DNA of 64,000 bases from Xenopus tropicalis (lineage: Eukaryota > Chordata > Amphibia > Anura > Pipidae). The notes under the pieces were generated by a model, which saw only the letters and a list, made by a program, of their open reading frames with translations, was not told the origin of the DNA and searched no databases. A program made the translations under genes and the position numbers. The DNA lies in assembly GCF_000004195.4 (NCBI RefSeq), contig NC_030681.2:137361506-137425505 (forward strand), in the 5' to 3' direction. Of the stretch, positions 52,701-63,790 are shown in pieces; the first letter of the stretch is position 1; each line of letters starts with the position of its first letter.

Positions 52701-53789
52701 AAAGCCTTATCACCTTGAAGTCAGTGAATATGGAGTACAGGTGTCTATAACTTATATGGTCCCATAAAGATAGCGATGTTTGTTAGTCAGTGTCTTTCAT
52801 GAATATGTGCACTTGTTAGCAGCCCTGCTTGCAGCCCTTTACAGTCCTCCTATGATAATTGCAGTGATCCAAAACTCTAGGGTCTGATGAAATCTGTTTC
52901 CCATTTATTTATATGTGAAATGAGCTGCCCATTTCCAAAGCCATCAGGTGGGGATCCCTCAAGAACACGTAAGTCACGTCTTCTTCAGACAAACTCATAG
53001 CATGCTAAAACATCTGGCCTAACATTGGCCCCTATATTTATAAATGGAGAAACCCATGAGTAGGGGGATCATTCAAGAATGGCAGACCATGTTTAAAATG
53101 TTACCTAATAACATGTCTTAGTGAAACTTTCAATGTAATCTAAAATATCTGGATGCTATGGGCCTAACATTGGCCCCTATATTTATAAATGGTATGACCT
53201 ATACCATTTGGTAATTTTCAATGTCCGTAATTCCCTGGGACACATAATAAGGGACTGTATTGTTCCCCAGGGTTTTTTCTGGTATGTGCATCCCCTGTGC
53301 TTACCACTTTGAGCTTTCAAAGGATGGCCACGTGCATCCCTGAGGGATTTCAGCTGGGCCTTCACACTGCCTGACAAGGATCAGCCCTTCAGTATACACT
53401 ACATTGTTGTCTGCTTATCAAAAGGGGCCGCTGTCTGGGTATCACATGGATGAGGAGACAATACCAAGCAAAATAGGTGCACGGGGGACATACCATTTGC
53501 ATCCCCACACAGAGGGCCCTGCACACATGAGTGGCCTTAAGGAATCGCTGCTGCCCTTTCATGTCATGTGATGCTGAGCTGACTACCCAGCCATAAATAA
53601 AGTGGCCACAGAAAGAAAACATTAGCAGTCAATACATTAAGTATTGAAAAAAACCTGTTTTACTTCAAAATCAGGAATAATATAATATTGTCCAATGATT
53701 GTCTCTGAAATCTTTAAGTCAGATGAGTCAGAAGAGACATAAGGGAGATGAAGCCATACAACATGTGACCGAGATCAGGAGTCGCATCC
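52701..53789. other. Single-copy stretch with a 32-bp direct repeat
   Basis: The same 32 bases (GGCCTAACATTGGCCCCTAT and 12 more) occur at 53016-53047 and 53161-53192, each preceded by a CTAAAAYATCTGG-like word. Nothing else recognised. Confidence 0.55.
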
Positions 53790-54066
53790 TTATTATTATT
53801 AACATTTATTTATACACCATATAAATATATAAAACATATTCCGCAGCGCTGTACAATAAGTGGGTTACATACATTGGACATACAGAGTAACATATAAAGC
53901 AACCAATAACCGATACAGGAGGTGAAGAGAGCCCTGCCCAAAAGAGCTTACAATCTACAAGGAGACATACAGAGTAACATATAAAGCAACCAATAACCGA
54001 TAAAAGAGGTGAAGAGAACCCTGCCCAAAAGAGCTTACACTCTACAACAAAAGAGCTTACAATCTT
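53790..54066 (-). mobile_element. L2/CR1-like retroposon 3' tail with internal duplication
   Basis: Same family as 52031. An 87-bp segment (from GACATACAGAGTAACATATA) is repeated in tandem at 53877 and 53964, and AAAGAGCTTACAATCT appears again at 54050. Confidence 0.75.
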
Positions 54067-54121
54067 GAACTGGGGAATGAATTCCTACAAATATTAAATA
54101 TTGAAAGCAATTTTTCAAATG

Positions 54122-54126
<5 letters not shown>

Positions 54127-54152
<26 letters not shown>
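54127..54152 (+). repeat. (TA)13 microsatellite
   Basis: Uninterrupted TA run. Confidence 0.9.
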
Positions 54153-54169
54153 AAGACACATAAAGGAAA

Positions 54170-54460
54170 TACCTGAATAGCAGAATCTGGAACAGCAAAA
54201 ACACTTTTTGGAGATTCCGTGCATTAGGTCTTCGCTCCTTTTAAAAACAACGGTGTGCTGACGCCAGCCAAGGCAGATCTAAAGAGAGTCGCTCGCTAGC
54301 AACTGGCGCCTGTGAGGAAGGGTCATGCGTAGACAGGTAAAGCCATGACATAGAGACTGAAGAAACAAATTGAAAAAACAGCCAACAAAGAATACGCCAA
54401 TCAAAAACGTCAACTTTCATGAAAACTGGTGTGAAAAACTGCACAATGTTTATTTAGAAC
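54170..54460. promoter_or_regulatory. Repeat-free block
   Basis: GTGCTGACGCCAGCCAAGGC, GAGTCGCTCGCTAGCAACTG, CGCCAATCAAAAACGTCAAC. CpGs are kept. Possible conserved element; inference. Confidence 0.25.
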
Positions 54461-54464
54461 TTCT

Positions 54465-54868
54465 TTAAAGGACAAGTAGGATTAGATAAATATGGGTTTG
54501 CCTTAATATTCACTGTCTGGTGGTTTTATGCGTAAATCTGTATGATTACACAGCTCTAACAATGTTCTAAATCAGTGGTTGTTGGACTTTTCCAGTTCAA
54601 GTCACCCTTTAATGTTTAACCTTTGGTCAGGACCCCCTTATCTCATAACAAGTAGGAAAGCACTGGAGCAATAGTCATTCAACCATAGTTCCAAGAATAT
54701 CTGGGACAGAAAAAATGTTTTTACCACAATTCTCACCATAGCTAAGTTTCTAGCTGGGCTTTCAGGTGTGTCCAGGAGAGAAAATAGGCCTTCTCCTGCC
54801 TTTGCTCCAAGTTCTCCCCCACCACAGAGGCAAGCCACAAGCTTTGGAAACAACCAATCTAGCTTTAA
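54465..54868 (+). mobile_element. T2 left end followed by a hAT-like element
   Basis: TTAAAGGACAAGTAGGATTA (54465) is a T2 end. CAGTGGTTGTTGGACTTTTC (54573) to AGCTTTGGAAACAACCA looks like a hAT related to 25810 (shared CATTCAACCATAGTTCCAAG). No target duplication. Confidence 0.5.
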
Positions 54869-54869
54869 A

Positions 54870-55790
54870 TCTGGGGCAATTTAGGCCATGCCCCAATCTA
54901 CAGTAGTCATGTCCAGTTACAGTATATAGAGCCACCCTAAAACCTGCTTTCTAGTAACCCCACTATCTGGATTTGTGAGTGAGAACAAACTTTACAACCT
55001 CCACTGAGAGCAGCAGCACCCAACAATGGTCCTAGGACTCAATGTACCTCTCAGGAGCAGCCAATGGCTTCCTCTGATCCCTACTGGAAACAACATGTCA
55101 TAAACGACTCATTGCTGGATGGTGCCAGAGGCAAAACCTTCACCTTGCACTGTATTATTTAAATAACTATACATTTATTTTTATTGCATGTACAAAGCCC
55201 TAAATAGCTGCGTGCGGAAACTGAATCTGCGATGGCACCATGCCCGAGTTTTTTCAGAGTAAGCTGTACATATGGGACACATACATAAAAGACAGGCAGG
55301 AACTGAGAATTAGGAACTGAGCTTACGAAACATTTTTTATAAGTTTTAATTCTCCCTGCCAACAAAGGTGAGCCACGGTGACTGCACATCCTAAGGCTGG
55401 ACTTATTCATCCTTCAGCATACTGGGTAACAGGGATATGGTAGCTGTGGCAATACAGATGTCTGTGAACTACAACTCTCCAACATCCTGCAATCAGTGCT
55501 CTGAAGGATAATGCTCATCAACGTCTCCATTATGTGATCTATTATTCTTGCAAAGAAAAAAAAAAGTTGGTTGCCGGGCAGACTTTTAAAAAGGAATAGT
55601 ATACTGCATCCTGATTGGTGAATCTGGTTAAATAATTAAACACAGTGCAGCAAGGGGGAAACAGTCTATATAAAAAGTCTATTAGTACATTTGCATGAAA
55701 TAGCTCCAGTTACAAATATATATAAGTGCAGCAGGCACTGCCCTTTAGGTCATCGACCTCTTACTCATAACATAGTGTTGCCCTATCTGA
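54870..55790. other. Single-copy stretch
   Basis: Nothing recognised. Confidence 0.35.
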
Positions 55791-55791
55791 T

Positions 55792-56030
55792 AAGCTAGTT
55801 ACACTGGGCTCGGATGAGCTAGTTACACAGGGCTCTCATAAGCTAGTTACACTGGGCTCGGATGAGCTAGTTACACTGGGCTCGGATGAGCTAGTTACAC
55901 AGGGCTCTCATAAGCTAGTTACACTGGGCTCGGATGAGCTAGTTACACTGGGCTCGGATGAGCTAGTTACACAGGGCTCTCATAAGCTAGTTACACTGGG
56001 CTCGGATGAGCTTGTTAGACTGGGCAGAAC
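55792..56030 (+). repeat. 24-bp tandem array with 72-bp higher-order pattern
   Basis: Three monomer types: A AAGCTAGTTACACTGGGCTC+GGAT, B as A but starting G, C GAGCTAGTTACACAGGGCTC+TCAT. Order A C A B C A B C A plus a degraded tenth. Type starts: A 55792, 55840, 55912, 55984; B 55864, 55936; C 55816, 55888, 55960. Confidence 0.95.
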
Positions 56031-56064
56031 ACGAGGTTTTTGGCTGCTGTAAGTGGACAGGAAA

Positions 56065-56245
56065 CAGTGGCATACCCCAGTCGTGGGGGGATTGGGGGAC
56101 CCTATATTGTTATATATAAATTTATACACAACCGCATGGGGGGACACCTGTGGAGTGAAGGGGGGTTGGTAGGGTTGGCTACGCTGTGCCAGGCCCCTCT
56201 GAAGATTTTTTTGCAGGGGGGCCCAGCACAGAGTAGTTACGGCAG
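56065..56245 (+). mobile_element. hAT element, CAGTGGCGTAACTA family, worn
   Basis: CAGTGGCATACCCCAGTCGT to CAGCACAGAGTAGTTACGGC. GGGGGGATTGGGGGACC and GGCCCCTCTGAAGATTTTTT are family interior. No clear duplication. Confidence 0.6.
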
Positions 56246-56289
56246 AAAATGTAGCCCCATGGAAGTATTTAGGTCCCACCCTAGAAACT

Positions 56290-56935
56290 AAACCTAAGTA
56301 CAGCCCAGCATGGCTGTGCGTGATGTCACTTCAGGTGCGCATGATGTCACTTCTGTTGATGTCATGGAGGAAAATGCACCGACCCCAGCTCCCCTGCCGG
56401 ATCTCCCTTGGTAGGTCTGATTGCAAGCAGGAAAGGGTTCTGATTTTTTTTTTATTTTTTTAAACTTCATTGATTATATAGGCACCCAAGGGCTGCCCCC
56501 CCTAAGTCTGCCATCCTACGCACAGGCCCTTGGGTGTCTATATTTAAATGTGGCCTGGGTGGCCCAAATTTAGGGGCAGCATGCCACCCAGCAGTATTTA
56601 CACATTTGGAGCACTGGGGTCTAGGCGTGGTGAAGTTTTTTGTGCGTCCTGTCCCCAGTGCTCTGTGTGCGAGCTAAAAGTATGTGCTTCAGCGTGATCC
56701 TGGGGAGGAAGGGGGCAGGGGATGGGGGGGTTGCCTCTGGGTACCTTGTTTAGAAACCAGTACTGCATGGCCATGAAATAATTATGTGATTTATTATATC
56801 CTTGTATTTTACAATAGGGGGTCCATTATTCCCTATATATATAACAATAAAGGGTGCATATTACTATTATATACATATTATACATATTATTATATTCATA
56901 TTACTTATATAAATTTCAGTGTCATCTTTGACTAC
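56290..56935. other. Unassigned, partly repeat-like
   Basis: TGATGTCACTTC occurs in tandem-like spacing at 56321 and 56342. ATAGGCACCCAAGGG faces CCCTTGGGTGTCTAT (56478-56542). ATCCTTGTATTTTACAATAG at 56799 is a piece of the 43988 family. Confidence 0.4.
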
Positions 56936-57372
56936 AACACTACAGCCCTTACTTACTAAAATCCCAATGTGATGAAGACCAAACTGCATTCCTCCCTGCA
57001 GGTCAAGTAGCCGGAGTCTAACGGGTCTGATTGATGAGGGTTTGATGCTCCCTCTCTATCTATGTGATTCATGGGGCAGCCGAGGAAAATAATTAGCACT
57101 TCCATATCTTCTTGGGATGTTGACCATTTGCTGAGAATCCTGTCTACAATGCTAAACAAATGATCTTTTAAATGTTTCTGACATTGCGCCTTCCCTTATA
57201 CCTTTTAAACAATAGAATTCCTGGGTTCTTAGATGGAGACAAGCTGACGGGGAAGGTCAGGGCAGGGATGTTGTATGAAAGTAGCACCACAACAAACAAG
57301 GCAAGGGTGCAGAGCAGTGATCTCAGTATAACAAACCCCAGCCATGCCATTCAGTAAACAAGCTGACTAGTG
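56936..57372. promoter_or_regulatory. Repeat-free block, possible conserved non-coding element
   Basis: GAGGAAAATAATTAGCACTT, TGCTAAACAAATGATC, GACATTGCGCCTTCCC. No coding frame. Inference from texture. Confidence 0.35.
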
Positions 57373-57544
57373 CCATTTCAATATGTAGTGCCCAGAGGTG
57401 CCTCTAAACCTTGAATAGAGAGGTCACCTTAGAATTACCGTCATGTGTTATGCCTAATTTATATAGCTTTCCTTGTTCATCACCCAGTCCCTGTCCAGAT
57501 CAGCAACTAAAACTACTTATACACAAGCCAATATAAAGCCCTGA

Positions 57545-57855
57545 AGGTGGCCATACACGGACCAATAAAAGCTGTCAGCAGCTTAACAGCCTGTGTATGG
57601 GGCACTTAAACAGGCCTGCCTAACTGAAACCTGGCCAAAAATCAGCCAAATGTTGATTGGATGAGAAGCGCACAGGCACGTTGATGTGGTCCTTGTCCTG
57701 ATGGCCTCTACCCCGGAAATGTGATATGGTTGCTTGGTCCAAGGGCCAAACAATCACATCAATCCAATATCACCCACCTCAAGGGCATATTGGGAAAAGA
57801 TCCACTGGTTTGGTGACCTTGCCAAACAATTGGATCTCTCCTCATATGGTCGGCT
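57545..57855. mobile_element. TTA-target MITE
   Basis: AGGTGGCCATACACGGACCA to CTCATATGGTCGGCT, followed by TTA at 57856. The interior is close to 50184-50545 (GCACGTTGATGTGGTCC, GGGCCAAACAATCACATC). Confidence 0.7.
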
Positions 57856-57859
57856 TTAG

Positions 57860-58411
57860 ACCAAGATTTGTTAGTCACCCCCCCCAGTAATTACATTGCT
57901 AACCTATATTCCTGCCAATGCTACACCCCCATGTTCTGCAAGGTCCCCAGTCCCTTGTGGCAGTACTGGACAAATGCATGCACTTTTACATGTACAGACC
58001 ACCCCAGGGAAGGCAGTATTAGAAGATTATCCTGTGAATCCATTGGGTCATAGCTGATCTGTTTGGCCTATTGACATACAGCTGCTTTATTGGCAGATCT
58101 GGAATAGCCAGGGGCCTCACCTTAATCAATAACTAAAAATCTTATAGGTTACTGGTGCCTTTGGTGCACTGTCCCCTGTTTATCATACTGATTTGCCTTC
58201 CATTCATTTCCCCTTCGCGTGGATCAGAATGCTGATCATTATTGGCAGAGAGTGTTTCCGCATACTTGTTTATAACAAATGGTGCTGTTAATGCATAAAG
58301 CGGATATAAAAACTTCCATGCGCACAACACAATTTATATATTGAACACTTTTTCCAGTGAAATAAACAATGGAGACATAAAATGTGCTGCAGTTCAAGTA
58401 GCATTTTGAAT

Positions 58412-58446
<35 letters not shown>

Positions 58447-59029
58447 TGTATATTTGGTACATTTTCACTTCCAATTTAGTCTTGTGATATGGCTACAATA
58501 AACTATCTGTGTATCTAGTGTATGTTCTCCTAATGTCTGTGTGTGTTTCCGTGCAGGAAAGGTAACTGATAACCTTAGACTCTGGGCCAGTAGTCCTCTT
58601 AGCTGAAAAATGCACCGCCATCATCTTCAAGGATTTCCCAGGATCCATTGCAGCTGTCCAGGAGCAACTGCACACTGCATGTTTGACATCACTAGTCGAC
58701 ACAAATGCGAAGTATAGTAAAATAGGAAATGTAAAGTGATAAATTTGTAATAACTTGTCCTCCACCCCTGGCCCGCCTCTGATCCTATCCCCTCTCCCAG
58801 GCCCCTTTCTAGCCTGCCCCACTCACTATTCCCCCTTATATAGAGCCCACCAAAGTCATGCCTGCCCCATTTACATCACAGTTTTGCCCCTGACATCACA
58901 GACCCACCCCTGCTTTGGCTGAAGGAATGGTGGCAATCCTGTTTTCATAGGGGGGTGCCTTACTATGTGAATACTACTTTCCTTGTCCTTTAAACCAAAA
59001 ATAAGGGACGTGCCATGAATATTGGGAGT
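57860..59029. other. Single-copy stretch with (AT)15
   Basis: An AT run occupies 58415-58444. 58750-58920 is C-rich with CCTGACATCACAGACCCACC. No termini or coding frame recognised. Confidence 0.4.
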
Positions 59030-59570
59030 TTTTCCACCAAACTTGTCTCACATTCAGAATTACAGTGTTAGAAGTAGGAAACCATGAAGCAACGCGTTCC
59101 CTTCCCATGTAAGCGACGCCCTATTTCTCAACCAAGTTGCCATCTGCACATTTGGGTGCTCTTTTCTGATAACGAAGGCTATTGCCTGTTTAGACCCAGC
59201 AGGTACCACCAGCTCCCGCTGTCATGTTCTCAGGTCCGTAGCGCTTTTTGTTCTCGTGCAAGAGCTGGGAGTGTGTATCGGTGGTCACAACATGTGTTAG
59301 TTCCCCTGCTCTCTCCAGATAAAATGGGACATGAAAGCCCCAGCCACTTCCTGCTGAGGTCGAGCCTGAGACATGTTGTGTACTACGTGACACGCTACTT
59401 ACGCCACACTGGTCAGCAGAGGCAAAAATACACACAAAACACATTTTTACCAAACTTCTCACATTTGTAAAGAAACATTTGTGTTCTTTACAAACAATCT
59501 TTTTGTGAATAATTGCCATTTGCTTTTCATAAAGAGGAGAGGTGCCGGACAATAAATATTATATATAGCG
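59030..59570. promoter_or_regulatory. Repeat-free block with forkhead-like hairpin
   Basis: Complex sequence with retained CpGs (CAACGCGTTCCCTTCCC, GTAAGCGACGCCC, TACGTGACACGCTACTTACG). A perfect 10-bp inverted repeat TTGTAAAGAA/TTCTTTACAA with a 9-bp loop lies at 59465-59493. A 128-codon frame (59084-59470) has no known domain. Regulatory label is inference. Confidence 0.35.
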
Positions 59571-59930
59571 CTACCCAGCTTGTTATCCCAGAAAATCATC
59601 ATTTGTTGTGCCCACACATTCCTGGGCCAGATCCGATTAAAATCATGTGTTTCTTATATAAAAGTCTGCAGAGTTTTTAGGCTGGCTGGAGCCATACAAA
59701 TCCTTGGAGGAGTGATACATCTGCCCCCCAGGCCTTCATTTGCACAGCCCTACTCTGACTTTCATTTATACAGTGCCTATTTATCCCACAGTGTAATACA
59801 AATGGCTGGGGTGAAACTGCCCATACACATTGTATTTTGGGTGGATCACCTTGACCCATTTTTGAGCCATGGATTTCGAATACTTTGTAAATCAGGTTTG
59901 GGAAGGTCATTAGCCAAAGCAACATTACCA
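59571..59930. other. Single-copy stretch
   Basis: Nothing recognised. A 203-codon frame (59580-60191) runs on into the next MITE, so it is not a gene. Confidence 0.4.
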
Positions 59931-60240
59931 TTAAAGGAATACTATCAGGGGAAACAAGTTTTTTTCATATTGCATCAGTTAATAGAGCTTCTCCAGCAGA
60001 ATCCTGCATTGAAATCTGTTTTTGAACAACGCAAACAGATTTTTTTTATATTTAATTTTGAAATTTCACATGGGGCTAGCCATATTCTTCATTTCCCAGG
60101 GTGTCACAACCATGTGACCTGTGCTCTGATAAACTTCAGTCACACTTTGCTGCTGAGCTGCAAGCGGAACAATGGAAAGGGAGCAAGATAGCAGCTCCTA
60201 ATAGATATCAGAATAGCACTCAATAGTAGGAAATCCAAGT
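59931..60240 (+). mobile_element. T2-type MITE, left half
   Basis: TTAAAGGAATACTATCAGGG, AGAGCTTCTCCAGCAGAATC, CACATGGGGCTAGCCATATT. Collinear with 20658-20960. Right end missing. Confidence 0.65.
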
Positions 60241-61218
60241 GCAGCTTGGGACTCCTCCAGTTACATGGGAATAGGGCCCCAAGGGGGCCTTGGTGTGATT
60301 GCACCCCCTACTTCCCCAGCAGTTACCCCATACCATGTACAGTTCCTCATATGGTATCCACCCATTCAGACCACCTTTAGACAAGTGACATACTGACAGA
60401 TGGCAACAGGGGGAAATGGGAGTCATGCTCACAATGACAACAGGGGTCATTTACGTACAGTATGTCCAAGACTGAAGGAAGGAGCAATTGGCAGCCAAAA
60501 TGCCACTTAGTGTTCATTTACCCACATCTGTTTGGGACATTACTGTTCTCTGCACCTCAGGCAGTATCTGGCACAAAGAGCAGAGGGCAGCACTGTCAGG
60601 CACCCAGCAGCCATAGTCAAGCATTAACTACAGGGCTCTGCTAAACATTAGGCCCACCAGTCCACTGATGCACAAGTAAGGGGCAAGGTAGGGAATCCCT
60701 CATGAATGCAGCACTGCTACATGCGGGCAGCACTGTATTCATGGAAGAAGCTCAAGTCTTTGCACTGGTTATTGGCTCCATTCCTGAGTGCAAATTGCAA
60801 GGCAGGGTGCAAGGCATAGGAAGGTAGCCACCATAGCAGGAATTCATATGACTTATGATTTACATTTCTCCTGTTCCCAAATATTAGGGCAGCCCTTAAA
60901 GGTGCCATTACACAGGCAGTCTATTAGCCCATGTATGTCTACTATAAATACGTAGCTAATTCAGCTATCCCTATTCCATCAGTAAAGAAATGATCTGGTC
61001 CTGGTTTTTACTATTATGAGACATCCCTGCAAATTCAGAGGCTCTAAAAAGACTTTATTCTAACAGGTTACAATCATCATGCAGTTACTATTTATTAAAA
61101 TCAAATCTATTACACCTTATTCCTCCATTAGTTAAATAAATCTCCAATGGCTGCAGAATATCAGACTGGTATGGCTCTCCCTTTGGATGTCAGCAACTTG
61201 TTTTGGGGTTTTTTTTGT
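60241..61218. other. Single-copy stretch
   Basis: AAAGGTGCCATTACACAGGC at 60899 is a weak trace of the GGCCATACAC family. Otherwise nothing. Confidence 0.35.
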
Positions 61219-61726
61219 TTAAAGGAAAACTATACCCCCAGAATGAATACTTTACCAACAGATAGTTTATATTATGTTAAGTGGCCTATTAAAGAATCTT
61301 ACCAAACTGGAATATATATATCAGTAAATATTGCCCTTTTACATCCTTCCCCTTGAGCCGCCATTTAGTGATGGGCCCTGTGTTCCCTCAGAGATCAGCT
61401 GACAGGAAATAATGCAGCTCTAACTGTAACAGGAAGTAGTGTGAAAGCAAAAGGCAGAAAAAGCCATTAATTGGCTGATGGGGCCTAGCATGTATGTGTG
61501 CCTTGGCTTGTTTGTGTGCACTGTGAATCCTATGATCCCAGGGGGCGGCCCATAATTCTTAAAATGGCAATTTTCTATTTAGGATTACCCAATAGCACAT
61601 ACTACTGAAAAAGTATATTTTTATGAAAATGATTTATTTAGATGAAGCAGGGTATTACATATGAGCTGGTTTATGCAATGTATTTTTATAGAGACCTACA
61701 TGTTTGGGGGCATAGTTTTCCTTTAA
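61219..61726. mobile_element. T2-type MITE, intact
   Basis: TTAAAGGAAAACTATACCCC to TGGGGGCATAGTTTTCCTTTAA (TTAA at both ends, 508 bp). The interior has GAATCCTATGATCCCAGGGG and CAGCTCTAACTGTAACAGG. Confidence 0.85.
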
Positions 61727-62341
61727 GGTTTGGTGAAGTTCCATTAGTACCAGGACATACACTAACCCATGTTCCTTGAAGCTCTATTATATACATAATC
61801 CTATTCTAAAATGCACAGCCGTGTATTAGGAGTCTCTAAGGGCAGCACCACTGAGATGGGAGGCCTAGAAACCTGGCCTGATACCTTGCTAAGTGCCACA
61901 GAGAGGCAGAACAATACCACTCAGGGGAAGTCTGTTTTCTTTAACAATATTGAATTATCCAAAGAAAACAGTGCTTTATCATGTTGTGTTTCAGGCTCAT
62001 TGCCCCATTAAACCAGGATGTAGAATCAATAAGGATCCTTTTGTTTCCATTCCTCTCTTCTTCCTTTCCGTTAAGCCTTTGCACTGATTACAAACTTTGA
62101 AGAGTGGGGAACTGACTGTTTCACTGCAAGGAACGACTACGTGCTGGATGTACACTCACCTGCCCTGGATTGCTGGGAAACACTCCCATTCGCTAGGCAT
62201 CATTACGGATGGACCAATTCCAATTGATCTGTAATGATTTTTGGATTTATCCACTGATAATGAACCAATTCCGATGAACGTACAAGAATCAGTAACTTCA
62301 ATTAATCACGCTAGCATGCTTAGGAGCTGAAGGCAGGAGAC
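61727..62341. other. Single-copy stretch
   Basis: GACCAATTCCAATTGATCTG and GAACCAATTCCGATGAACG (62209, 62263) are an imperfect near-repeat. Possibly conserved; nothing firm. Confidence 0.3.
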
Positions 62342-62344
62342 ATA

Positions 62345-62413
62345 CAGTGGACCCCGTGGCCATCCAGGCCCCCTGCAATTGTGGGGTCTGCTGTATGCTA
62401 GTTACGCCAGTGA
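62345..62413 (-). mobile_element. hAT fragment, CAGTGGCGTAACTA family
   Basis: CAGTGGACCCCGTGGCC at left and GTATGCTAGTTACGCCAGTG at right; a strongly deleted copy. Confidence 0.5.
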
Positions 62414-62591
62414 TTATTCATATCAGTTCCTGTAGAGCTTACAATCAATGATCCCTATAACATTCACACACACTGCATTGAACATTATCTTAATTGTAAT
62501 CAACATCATTGTTCATTTTAAGGTAAATTTCCCCTTTAAAGAATATTAGCATCATGAAAATGTGGAAATGTCCTTCCCTTGCCTTAAGTAA

Positions 62592-62915
62592 AGCTGGCCA
62601 TACAAGAGCAGATTTAAACTGCAGATTTGGCCCCTTCAGGCCGAGTCAGCTGCATCGAACTGGAGCTTGAGAGGCCCACTGAGGCTGCTACCCCAAGGGT
62701 CCCTCATACCAACTCAATTGGGGGAGAGAGGGCAGTGGGGGAACAAAAGCAGTGGGTAGCGACAATTCATGCAGTGTCTGGGTTGGCACTGCGGGTTTTA
62801 TGGGTCTGCACAGGCCTCCATTATGATCTGATTATTAGCCAAGTGGCCAAATGATCGGATCAGCTGATTTGCCTCAGCATGTAGTTGGCCAAATCAGCAA
62901 AGATCCAGTTGTTTG
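62592..62915 (+). mobile_element. TTA-target MITE, right end lost
   Basis: TAA, then AGCTGGCCATACAAGAGCAG. GGCCAAATGATCGGATCAGC and CAAATCAGCAAAGATCC are family blocks. No closing end. Confidence 0.65.
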
Positions 62916-63450
62916 GCCTGCTTACCCACAATGCAGCCTTTTTCCAGAATTAATTGTAATTGTGGCAGCAGGTGGATTTGCAGCACAGTTAAACTGGGTT
63001 TGTAATATAAAGCTCTGTATAGGTGTAACAGTGTTATACAATAGTAATTACAGTACATCACCATTAAAGGAAAACTAACCCCCTCTACTATACACAAGCT
63101 CCTCCTGCCTGCCTCTCACTGTCCCTTTAATACATAACTGAGACACAAATACGACTTCATGTCTCTCACAATCTTGATAGTTTGTTCCACTTTTCCACTG
63201 CTAGTTTCCGCTGGTAATATATCAGATAAAGGGAGGGGATCGGTGACCTATATTTTATTGTGGGCCATATCAAATTATTCATCAGCCTGCGTTTTCCAGC
63301 TAGTGTCAAACAAATTGGCCGGCCTGAAGTAGCTAATAATCTGTGTCAGGGCTATGTAATGTATACGTTTCACGGAGGAACTAAATGATTTACTGCTGTG
63401 CAGCACAAACCCCACTGTCTGATGGTTGCACTTAAGCATGCAAGGGAAGC
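62916..63450. promoter_or_regulatory. Repeat-free block, possible conserved non-coding element
   Basis: 63200-63450: CATATCAAATTATTCATCAG, CCTGCGTTTTCCAGCTAGTG, AGTAGCTAATAATCTGTG, GTATACGTTTCACGGAGG. Among the most enhancer-like stretches here. A minus-strand frame (63712-63275, 145 codons) has no recognised domain. Confidence 0.4.
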
Positions 63451-63452
63451 AC

Positions 63453-63740
63453 TTAAAGGGGATATAAACCCAAAATAATGAAAGAAAGCACCTTCTAAAC
63501 CCACATTTATAATGTCTTTTCTTCATTGTACATTCATTTGTAAATATAACTGCTATTAAATTCAACATATGTCTCTTTATTTTCTGTGCACAGCTGGTTC
63601 TGACTGTTAAACCAATGGAACATAAGCCTTGCGACCTGTGAAGCTCGCAAGGCTGATTTTTGCTATACCGTATTGCTTTAGGAGACAGAACCAGCAGTGC
63701 AGAAAGGGACACAATATCACTTTCACTTGTAGTTTTATTT
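63453..63740 (+). mobile_element. T2-type MITE, left part
   Basis: TTAAAGGGGATATAAACCCA, CACATTTATAATGTCTTTTC and GAGACAGAACCAGCAGTGCA. No closing TTAA end. Confidence 0.6.
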
Positions 63741-63790
63741 ACACCACTGCACTTTTTATTAAATTTATGGTGTAATTGTATTCTCTTTAG

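Noticed and set aside
59580..60191. 203-codon frame as a gene
   Set aside because: It continues through the T2 terminus at 59931, so it joins unrelated DNA.
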